A DNA stretch of 5,978 bases from Nocardioidaceae bacterium (lineage in GTDB: Bacteria > Actinomycetota > Actinomycetes > Propionibacteriales > Nocardioidaceae), in the NCBI GenBank assembly GCA_013696015.1, contig JACCZI010000201.1, positions 1 to 5,978 on the forward strand. Direction: 5' to 3'. The position numbers and the translations under genes are program-made. Below, piece by piece: positions 1 to 5,622 of this stretch. The notes beneath the pieces are model-generated. The model saw nothing but the letters and a program-made list of their open reading frames with translations. It made no database searches and was not told the origin of the DNA. Positions within the stretch are counted from its first letter, which is position 1, and each line of letters starts with the position of its first letter.

Positions 1-304
1 TGGTGCCCACGAGCCCCTCGAACATCTGCCGGGCGACCCGGAACGTCTCGCCATCGGAGGCGTGGAACGGGTTCAGCGTTGCCGGGTCGGAGGACGCGGC
101 GAACACGAACTCGTCGGCGCCGCTGGCCGGTGCGTCAGCGACGGCGGCGTTGAGGTCCTCGCACTGCGTCACGGCGTCGGAGGCGGACTGGTCGGGCTCG
201 GTGCTGGTCTGCGGCTCGCTGCTGCCGCAGGCCGCCAGGCCCAGGGCGCTGAGGGCGCTCACCATCGTGATGGCGACCGAACGGCGAAGGTGCCGTCTGC
301 TCAT
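1..304 (-). CDS. Family 5 (peptide/nickel type) ABC transporter substrate-binding lipoprotein, N-terminal part
   Basis: The gene is cut by the left window edge and 101 codons are visible. Reading from ATG at 304-302, the protein opens with a basic n-region (MSRRHLRRS) and a hydrophobic stretch. A lipobox L-A-A-C follows with the acceptor cysteine at residue 26, so it should be a lipoprotein anchored on the outer face of the membrane. A Ser/Thr/Asp/Glu/Gln-rich linker (about residues 28-45) follows. The mature domain starts around residue 65 with EFVFAASSDPATLNPFHASD and then ETFRVARQMFEGLV, the usual opening of SBP_bac_5 proteins (DppA/OppA type), which bind oligopeptides or other small ligands for an ABC importer. 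The ligand cannot be told from this fragment. The start is supported by a strong Shine-Dalgarno sequence five bases upstream. It follows the HAD gene on the same strand after 99 bp, so it probably has its own promoter. The permease and ATPase genes, if adjacent, lie outside the window. Confidence 0.88.
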   Translation of the reverse strand, partial: MSRRHLRRSVAITMVSALSALGLAACGSSEPQTSTEPDQSASDAVTQCEDLNAAVADAPASGADEFVFAASSDPATLNPFHASDGETFRVARQMFEGLVGT

Positions 305-309
305 TGGTG

Positions 310-319
310 CTCCTACTCC
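310..319 (-). promoter_or_regulatory. Ribosome binding site of the solute-binding protein gene
   Basis: On the minus strand the bases before the ATG read GGAGTAGGAG, then CACCA, then ATG. The GGAG nearest the gene sits five bases from the start codon. It is the best Shine-Dalgarno sequence in the window and fixes the lipoprotein start. Confidence 0.75.
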
Positions 320-337
320 GGCTGATGTGTGATCTCG

Positions 338-375
338 GTGCCGGGCACGATAGCCACTTCGCCGCGGCGTTGATA
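338..375 (-). promoter_or_regulatory. Tentative promoter and dyad elements upstream of the solute-binding protein gene
   Basis: On the minus strand a TATCGT hexamer (352-347) fits the actinobacterial TANNNT -10 pattern. Seventeen bases upstream is TATCAA (375-370), a poor -35 match. Transcription would start near 340 and give a leader of about 36 bases that includes the Shine-Dalgarno sequence. Two palindromes sit here: GTGCC-G-GGCAC (338-348), overlapping the edge of the -10 and the likely start point, and CGCCGCGGCG (360-369) inside the spacer. The first is placed where a repressor operator could be, but such short GC-rich palindromes arise often by chance in this composition. The assignment is inference. 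Confidence 0.3.
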
Positions 376-403
376 GGTGCAGCACGGCGTTCGGCACGTT
401 TCG

Positions 404-1120
404 TTATCGACCCCTGATGTTCACCGGCGCCTCATCTGCCGCGGAGGCGGCCGCAGCAACGAGGTCCACCACTCTCAGCCGCTCCAGGGTCGCCAGGACA
501 GTGCGACCCGGGACTGCCGGCACCTCGACCCGGTTCGGCACCACGACGACCCGGGCGCCGGCGGCCTGCGCCGAGGTCGCCCCGGTCACCGAATCCTCGA
601 TGGCGATGCACCGCTCGGGCGCGACGCCCAGCAGACGGGCGGCCGTCAGGTACGCCTCTGGATGCGGCTTGCCGTGGGCCACCTCGTCACCGGTCACCAG
701 GGCATCGAAGGCGGTCGGAGCGAGCTGGGCGACGATGGGTTCGACCATGCGCCGGTACGACATCGTGACCAGGGCGCACGGGATGTGCAGCGACCGCAGC
801 TCGCCGAGCAGCTCGAGCGCTCCCGGCCGTGCCACGACGCCGGTCTCGACGCTGGCGACCATGTCGTCGAACAGCTCGTCGACGATCTGTTCCGGCGTCA
901 GCGGCAGACCCATCCGGTCTCGGATGTAACGGCCGCTGGCGATCATGTCGTTGCCGACCAGGGCCAGTCCGTCGGCCTCGCTCCACGTGCCTCCGTGGCG
1001 GCGTGCCAGCGCGAGCTCCGCCGCCAGCCAGCTGGGCTCGGTGTCGACGAGGGTGCCGTCGAGGTCCCAGAGCACGGCGGCCGGGAGCCCGGTCACCGGG
1101 GGCTCCGTCGGTCGGTTCAT
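404..1120 (-). CDS. HAD-superfamily hydrolase (beta-phosphoglucomutase/phosphatase-like), downstream of metH
   Basis: This is a complete 238-residue protein, normal length for a HAD subfamily IA enzyme. All catalytic motifs are visible. Motif I is DLDGT with nucleophile Asp19 and acid/base Asp21; motif II is the Thr119 region (ALVTMS); motif III is Lys151 in HGKPHPEAY; motif IV is IEDS with Asp176. A helical cap fits between motifs I and II (about residues 28-100). The HGKPxPE and IEDSxxG signatures resemble the beta-phosphoglucomutase and sugar-phosphatase group, so a cytosolic phosphatase or phosphomutase acting on a small phosphorylated metabolite is likely; the substrate cannot be read from sequence. 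The first codon lies 13 bases after the metH stop, so the two are very probably one transcript. No good Shine-Dalgarno sequence precedes the ATG, which suggests expression by translational coupling. The Ala-rich C-terminus (about 221-228) is not diagnostic. The family call is sure, the role is not. Confidence 0.9.
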   Translation of the reverse strand: MNRPTEPPVTGLPAAVLWDLDGTLVDTEPSWLAAELALARRHGGTWSEADGLALVGNDMIASGRYIRDRMGLPLTPEQIVDELFDDMVASVETGVVARPGALELLGELRSLHIPCALVTMSYRRMVEPIVAQLAPTAFDALVTGDEVAHGKPHPEAYLTAARLLGVAPERCIAIEDSVTGATSAQAAGARVVVVPNRVEVPAVPGRTVLATLERLRVVDLVAAAASAADEAPVNIRGR

Positions 1121-1133
1121 CGCGACCAGACTG

Positions 1134-4100
1134 TCATCGGGCGTTGAAGTACTTGGCCTCCGGGTGGTGGACGACGAGGGCGTCGGTGGACTGCTCCGGG
1201 TGCAGCTGCAGCTCCTCCGACAGCGTGACGCCGATCCGTTCCGGTCGCAGCAGCGTGACCAGCGCAGCCCGGTCCTCGAGGTCGGGGCAGGCCGGGTAGC
1301 CGAAGGAGTAGCGCGAGCCGCGGTACCCCTGACGGAAGACGCTGTCCATCTCGCCGGCGTCCTCGTGGGCGAAGTCGAGCTCGGCCCTGACCCGCGCGTG
1401 CCAGTACTCCGCCAGTGCCTCGGTCAGCTGCACCGACAGCCCGTGCAGCTCGAGGTAGTCGCGATAGGCGTTGCGCTCGAACAGCTCAGCGGTGACCTCG
1501 GCCACGCGGCCCCCCATCGTGACGAGCTGGAAGGCCACCACGTCCAGCTCGCCGGCGTCCTTGGATCGGAAGAAGTCGGCCAGGCACAAGAACCGGTCAC
1601 GTCGCTGACGGGGGAAGTGGAAACGCGCCACCTCACGCGCCGCCGACTCGGCATCGAGCACGACGAGGTCGTCGGCTTCGGAGTAGCAGGGCCAGTAGCC
1701 GTACACGACCGACGGCTCGAGGATCCCCTCGGTCTGCACCCGGTCCAGCCACAGCCGCAGCCGCGGTCGGCCCTCGGTCTCGACCAGGTCCTCGTACGAG
1801 GGCCCATCCCCGCCACGGGTGGCGCGCAGGCCCCACTGGCCCATGAAGGTGGCCCGCTCGTCGAGGTAGGAGGCGAAGTCGCCCAGCGCCAGGCCCTTGA
1901 CGATGCGGTCCCCCCAGAACGGCGGGGCCGGCACCCGATTGACGGTCGCGACGTCCGAGCGGGCCGGCACCTCGGCGGGACCTACCTGCGGTGTCACCTT
2001 GGTCCGCACGGCGCGCCGCCGTGGTGCGGGCAGCGCCGCACCGGGGACCCCCCGTTTGACGGCGATGGCGGTCTCCATGAGGCGCAGCCCCTCGAACGCG
2101 TCCCGCGCGTAGCGGACGTCACCGGAGAAGATGGCTGCCAGGTCCTCCTCGACGTAGGCGCGCGTCAACGCCGCACCCCCGAGCAGCACCGGCCACCGGT
2201 CGGCGATCCCTCGGCTGTTCAGCTCCTCGAGGTTCTCACGCATGACGACCGTGCTCTTCACCAGCAGCCCGGACATGCCGATCACGTCGGCACGGTTCTC
2301 CTGGGCGGCGTCGATGATCGCGCTCACCGGCTGCTTGATGCCGAGGTTGACGACGGTGTAGCCGTTGTTGCTCAAGATGATGTCGACAAGGTTCTTGCCG
2401 ATGTCATGGACGTCACCCTTGACGGTGGCCAGCACGATCGTGCCCCTGCCCTCCTCGTCGGTCTTGTCCATGTGCGGCTCGAGATGGGCGACCGCCGTCT
2501 TCATCACCTCGGCCGACTGGAGCACGAACGGGAGCTGCATCTGCCCGGAGCCGAAGAGGTCCCCGACGGTCTTCATACCGGCCAGCAGGTCCTCGTTGAC
2601 GATGTCGAGGGCGCTGCGTCCGCCGACCAGCGCGGCATCGAGGTCGGCGGCGAGCCCGTTCGCCTCACCGTCGATGATGCGGCGCTGCAGCCGCTCGGGC
2701 AGTGGCAGCGCTGCCAGCTCTGCGGCGCGGTCCGCGGCGGTGTCGGCCGGCCGGGCGCCGGCGAAGATCTCGAGCAGCTTGTTGAGCGGGTCGTACCCGT
2801 CTCGCCTCCGGTCGTACACGAGGTCGAGGGCGACGTCGCGCTGCTCGTCCGGGATGCGCGACAGCGGCACGATCTTGGCGGCATGGACGATGGCGGAGTC
2901 GAGCCCCGCCGCCACGCACTCGTGCAGGAACACCGAGTTGAGCACCGTACGGGCCACGGCGTTGAGGCCAAACGAGACGTTGGAGACGCCGAGCGTCGTC
3001 TGGACCTCGGGGTAGCGCGCCTTGATCTGAGCGATCGCCTCGATGGTCTCGAGCGCGTCGCGCCGGGTCTCTTCCTGACCGGTGGCGATCGGGAACGTGA
3101 GGCAGTCGACGACGATGTCGGCCGTACGCATCCCCCACCGGGAGGTGAGGTCGTCGATGAGCCGACCTGCGACGCGTACCTTCCACTCCGCGGTGCGCGC
3201 CTGACCCTCCTCGTCGATGGTCAGCGCCACCACCGCGGCGCCGTGCTCGCGCACGATCGGCATGATCCGGGCGAACCGGGAACCGGGGCCGTCGCCGTCC
3301 TCGTAGTTGACGGAGTTGATGACCGAACGCCCGGCGACGCGCTCGAGTCCGGCCTCGATAACTGCGGGCTCGGTCGAGTCGAGCAGCAGCGGCAGCGTCG
3401 AGGAGGTTGCCAGCCGGAACGCCATCGTCGACATGTCCTCGACGCCGTCTCGGCCGACGTAGTCGATGCACACGTCGAGCAGGTGGGCGCCGTCTCGGAT
3501 CTGCGCCCGCGCGATGTCGACACAGTCGTCCCAGCGCTCGGCGAGCATCGCCTCGCGGAACGCCTTGCTGCCGTTGGCGTTGGTGCGTTCGCCGATCGAC
3601 AGGTAGGAGGTGTCCTGCCGGAACGGCACATGCTGGTAGAGCGAGGCTGCCCCCGCTTCAGGTCGAGGTTCGCGAGGCGTCAGGGCCCGGCCGCGTACGC
3701 GCTCGACCACCACCCGGATGTGCTCGGGCGTCGTGCCGCAGCAGCCGCCGACCAGGCTGAGCCCGTGCTCCCGTACGAACGAGTCGTGCGCGTCGGCCAG
3801 CTGCTGCGGCGTCAGGGGGTAGTGGGCCCCGGCCGCAGTGACCTGCGGCAGCCCCGCGTTGGGCATGCAGCCGACCGCGACGCGGGCGTGCCGGGCGAGG
3901 TGGCGCAGATGTTCGCTCATCTCGGCCGGGCCGGTCGCGCAGTTAAGCCCGATCATGTCGATGTGCAGCGGTTCGAGCGCGGTGAGGGCGGCGCCGATCT
4001 CGGTGCCGAGGAGCATCGTGCCGGTGGTCTCCACGGTGACGTTGACGATCAGCGGCACGTCGGCATCGGCTGTCACGATCGCCCGCCGGGCGGCGATGGC

Positions 4101-4613
4101 GGCGGCCTTGGCCTGCAGCAGGTCCTGCGCGGTCTCGACCAGCAAGGCGTCGGCACCAGCCGCCAGCATCGCGGTGGCCTGCTCGACGTACGCGTCACGC
4201 AGCCGCGCGAACGAGACGTGACCCAGCGTGGGCAGCTTCGTGCCGGGGCCCATGGAGCCGAGCACCCAGCGTGGCCGATCCGGGCTCGACCAGGCGTCGG
4301 CCGCCTCGCGCGCGAGCCGGACACCGGAGCCGGCGAGCTCGGCGATGCGGTCGGCGATGCCGTACTCGCCGAGGTTGCCGAGATTGGCGCCGAACGTGTT
4401 GGTCACCACGGCATCGGCACCGACAGCCAGGTAGGCGTCGTGGACACCGCGTACGACATCGGGCCGGGTGACGTTGAGGACCTCGTTGCAGCCCTCGTGG
4501 CCGTCGAAGTCATCAAGGCCGAGGTCGTACGACTGCAGCATGGTGCCCATCGCTCCGTCGGCGACGACGACCCTGGTGGCGAGCGCTCGGCGCAGCGATC
4601 GCGGCTCGGGCAT
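1134..4613 (-). CDS. metH: Cobalamin-dependent methionine synthase (5-methyltetrahydrofolate-homocysteine methyltransferase)
   Basis: This cytosolic enzyme of 1159 residues moves a methyl group from 5-methyltetrahydrofolate to homocysteine through methylcobalamin. All modules are present in the usual order. The homocysteine domain (about 1-310) carries the zinc ligands Cys225 (GLNCATGP) and Cys291/Cys292 (GGCCGTTPEH). The pterin domain (about 330-600) shows GERTNANGSKAF from 341, LDSTEP near 411-416, INSVNYEDG near 432 and GVSNVSFGL near 542. The four-helix cap spans about 635-720. The B12 domain has DVHDIGKN at 734-741, with His736 the expected lower axial cobalt ligand, then SGLL at 781 and LGGAALT at 811. 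The reactivation domain (about 895-1159) keeps the S-adenosylmethionine-binding RYSFGYPACP at 1101-1110. It is somewhat shorter than the roughly 1227-residue E. coli enzyme, typical for Actinobacteria. The ATG is preceded by GAGG (4618-4621) at a four-base spacing. It heads a probable operon with the HAD gene. No truncation or frameshift is visible, so it should be active. Confidence 0.97.
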   Translation of the reverse strand: MPEPRSLRRALATRVVVADGAMGTMLQSYDLGLDDFDGHEGCNEVLNVTRPDVVRGVHDAYLAVGADAVVTNTFGANLGNLGEYGIADRIAELAGSGVRLAREAADAWSSPDRPRWVLGSMGPGTKLPTLGHVSFARLRDAYVEQATAMLAAGADALLVETAQDLLQAKAAAIAARRAIVTADADVPLIVNVTVETTGTMLLGTEIGAALTALEPLHIDMIGLNCATGPAEMSEHLRHLARHARVAVGCMPNAGLPQVTAAGAHYPLTPQQLADAHDSFVREHGLSLVGGCCGTTPEHIRVVVERVRGRALTPREPRPEAGAASLYQHVPFRQDTSYLSIGERTNANGSKAFREAMLAERWDDCVDIARAQIRDGAHLLDVCIDYVGRDGVEDMSTMAFRLATSSTLPLLLDSTEPAVIEAGLERVAGRSVINSVNYEDGDGPGSRFARIMPIVREHGAAVVALTIDEEGQARTAEWKVRVAGRLIDDLTSRWGMRTADIVVDCLTFPIATGQEETRRDALETIEAIAQIKARYPEVQTTLGVSNVSFGLNAVARTVLNSVFLHECVAAGLDSAIVHAAKIVPLSRIPDEQRDVALDLVYDRRRDGYDPLNKLLEIFAGARPADTAADRAAELAALPLPERLQRRIIDGEANGLAADLDAALVGGRSALDIVNEDLLAGMKTVGDLFGSGQMQLPFVLQSAEVMKTAVAHLEPHMDKTDEEGRGTIVLATVKGDVHDIGKNLVDIILSNNGYTVVNLGIKQPVSAIIDAAQENRADVIGMSGLLVKSTVVMRENLEELNSRGIADRWPVLLGGAALTRAYVEEDLAAIFSGDVRYARDAFEGLRLMETAIAVKRGVPGAALPAPRRRAVRTKVTPQVGPAEVPARSDVATVNRVPAPPFWGDRIVKGLALGDFASYLDERATFMGQWGLRATRGGDGPSYEDLVETEGRPRLRLWLDRVQTEGILEPSVVYGYWPCYSEADDLVVLDAESAAREVARFHFPRQRRDRFLCLADFFRSKDAGELDVVAFQLVTMGGRVAEVTAELFERNAYRDYLELHGLSVQLTEALAEYWHARVRAELDFAHEDAGEMDSVFRQGYRGSRYSFGYPACPDLEDRAALVTLLRPERIGVTLSEELQLHPEQSTDALVVHHPEAKYFNAR

Positions 4614-4635
4614 GCGACCTCGGCTCGGGACGGGG

Positions 4636-4663
4636 ATTCTGCAGCGGCGCGCTCAGCGTACAA
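4636..4663 (-). promoter_or_regulatory. Tentative metH promoter
   Basis: On the minus strand TTGTAC (4663-4658) is followed after 16 bases by CAGAAT (4641-4636), which matches the TATAAT consensus at four of six positions. Transcription would begin near 4629, giving a leader of only about 16 bases with GAGG just before the metH start. This is a consensus match by eye only. Confidence 0.35.
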
Positions 4664-4673
4664 GCCGCCGTCG

Positions 4674-4679
4674 TAGTCT
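4674..4679 (+). promoter_or_regulatory. Candidate -10 element for leaderless transcription of the PAC2 gene
   Basis: TAGTCT fits the TANNNT -10 pattern of Actinobacteria. Its last base lies seven bases before the A of the PAC2 start codon at 4686, so transcription would begin on or next to the ATG. No Shine-Dalgarno sequence is present (the preceding bases are TTCGGG), as expected for a leaderless mRNA. No convincing -35 is seen around 4650-4656. The element lies back to back with the putative metH -35 at 4658-4663, so the two promoters would share about 40 bp. Confidence 0.45.
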
Positions 4680-4685
4680 TTCGGG

Positions 4686-5534
4686 ATGCGCGACCCGGAG
4701 CTGGCGCCCGAACTCGTCGACCCCATCATGGTGACGGCGTTCGAGGGCTGGAACGACGCCGCCGAGTCCGCGTCGGGGGTCGTCGAGCACCTGCTGGACG
4801 CCTGGGAACCGCACCAGATCGCCGAGATCGACCCGGAGGACTACTACGACTACCAGGTGAACCGTCCCCTCGTCGGCGTGACCGATGAAGGGGTCCGCAC
4901 CATCACCTGGCCGACGACGCGGATCTACGCCGTGCGTCCGTCCGGTTCGCGGCGCGACCTGGTGATCGTCCGTGGCCTCGAGCCAAACATGCGCTGGCGG
5001 CAGTTCTGCGCCGAGCTGGTCCACGCGGCCGATGCGTTCGGTGTGCAGCTCGTCGTCGTCCTGGGGGCGCTGCTCGCGGACACCCCGCACACCCGGCCCA
5101 TCCCGGTGACCGGAACGACCAGCGACAACCGCCTCGCCTCGGTGCTGGAGCTCGAGCAGTCCCGCTACGAGGGGCCGACCGGGATCAACGGGGTGTTGCA
5201 GGACGCCTGCTCAGAGGCGGACCTGCCCTGCGTGTCGCTGTGGGCGGCGGTCCCGCACTACGTGGCACAGCCGCCGTGCCCCAAGGCCATGCTGGCCCTG
5301 ATCGGCCGCCTCGAGGACATGATCGAGACAACGGTTCCAGTCGGTGACCTCGTCGAACAATCACGCGCCTGGGAACGCGGTGTGGACGAGCTGGCACGGG
5401 AGGACACCGAGATCGCCGAGTACGTCGTGGCCCTGGAGGAGGCGCGGGACACCAGCGAGCTGCCCGAGGCCAGCGGTGAAGCCATCGCCCGCGAGTTCGA
5501 GCGCTACCTCAAACGCCGCCGCCCCCCCGACTGA
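4686..5534 (+). CDS. PAC2-family protein (proteasome assembly chaperone 2-like fold), function unknown
   Basis: The protein has 282 residues, with no signal peptide or membrane segment, so it is probably cytosolic. Family hallmarks in order are VTAFEGWNDAAESAS (16-30), a strand DLVIVRGLEPNMRWRQF (91-107), VVVLGALLADTPHTRPIPVT (123-142), YEGPTGINGVL (161-171) and SLWAAVPHYVA (184-194). The C-terminal third is mostly charged helix and ends in a basic tail (YLKRRRPPD). PAC2 proteins share the fold of eukaryotic and archaeal proteasome assembly factors, but the role of the actinobacterial members is not established. The tail lacks a C-terminal HbYX motif, so proteasome-gate docking of the kind seen in archaeal relatives is not supported here. 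The ATG start fits homologues that begin shortly before the FEGWNDA segment, and a -10 element seven bases upstream suggests a leaderless mRNA. It diverges from metH, as I recall for mycobacterial Rv2125, and converges on mshC. The family is confident, the function unknown. Confidence 0.9.
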   Translation: MRDPELAPELVDPIMVTAFEGWNDAAESASGVVEHLLDAWEPHQIAEIDPEDYYDYQVNRPLVGVTDEGVRTITWPTTRIYAVRPSGSRRDLVIVRGLEPNMRWRQFCAELVHAADAFGVQLVVVLGALLADTPHTRPIPVTGTTSDNRLASVLELEQSRYEGPTGINGVLQDACSEADLPCVSLWAAVPHYVAQPPCPKAMLALIGRLEDMIETTVPVGDLVEQSRAWERGVDELAREDTEIAEYVVALEEARDTSELPEASGEAIAREFERYLKRRRPPD

Positions 5535-5542
5535 GGGCCGTC

Positions 5543-5622
5543 AGCCACGGATCGTCGGGCGACTAGCCACGGATGGTCGGGCGACTAGCCACGGATGGTC
5601 GGGCGACTAGCCACGGACCGTC
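5543..5622. repeat. 22-bp direct tandem repeat, three full copies and a degenerate fourth
   Basis: The unit starts AGCCACGGAT and ends GTCGGGCGACT, with one variable base between. Copy 1 (5543-5564) has C there; copies 2 (5565-5586) and 3 (5587-5608) have G and are identical to each other. A partial fourth copy (5609-5622) keeps AGCCACGGA and GTC and runs into the mshC stop codon. The array fills most of the 86 bp between the convergent PAC2 and mshC genes. CCGTCAG occurs on both sides of it (5538-5544 and 5618-5624). Each unit contains the near-palindrome GTCGGGCGAC. An imperfect 14-bp palindrome (CTGAGGGCCGTCAG, 5531-5544) covers the PAC2 stop codon just before it. The array codes for nothing: its period is not a multiple of three and TAG recurs in every unit on both strands' readings. 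Confidence 0.93.
5549..5612 (+). terminator. Possible hairpin-array terminator or 3'-end structure for the PAC2 transcript
   Basis: Read as RNA on the plus strand, each repeat junction can fold as GGATGGTC, loop GGGC, GACTAGCC. This is an eight-position stem with one A-G mismatch and one G-U pair. Three such hairpins lie in a row at 5549-5568, 5571-5590 and 5593-5612, two bases apart; the first carries an extra C-U mismatch. On the minus strand the stems are weaker, with two mismatches. There is no T-tract, so this is not a textbook intrinsic terminator, but GC-rich Actinobacteria often lack one. The position between convergent genes suits an end-of-transcript structure. Confidence 0.3.

Noticed and set aside
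3..332. Plus-strand open frames over the solute-binding protein N-terminus
   Set aside because: They are antisense to a clear lipoprotein signal peptide and family 5 domain start. Their own products are Ala/Ser- or Gly/Arg-rich with no domain.
377..1147. Plus-strand open frames opposite the HAD gene
   Set aside because: The opposite strand encodes a complete HAD enzyme with all four motifs. These frames give His/Arg/Asp-rich sequence without family features.
945..4676. A plus-strand open frame of about 1243 codons running antisense to nearly all of metH
   Set aside because: It is in exact codon register with metH. In that register antisense stops appear only where metH uses TTA, CTA or TCA codons, which this GC-rich gene avoids. 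The translation is low-complexity and Arg/Gly/Val/His-rich with no recognisable domain, so it is a shadow.
4614..4685. Cobalamin or SAM riboswitch upstream of metH
   Set aside because: The 72-bp gap is too short for the aptamer plus expression platform, and no B12-box-like sequence is visible.
5543..5622. CRISPR array
   Set aside because: The 22-bp units are directly adjacent with no unique spacers between them, so this is a plain tandem repeat.
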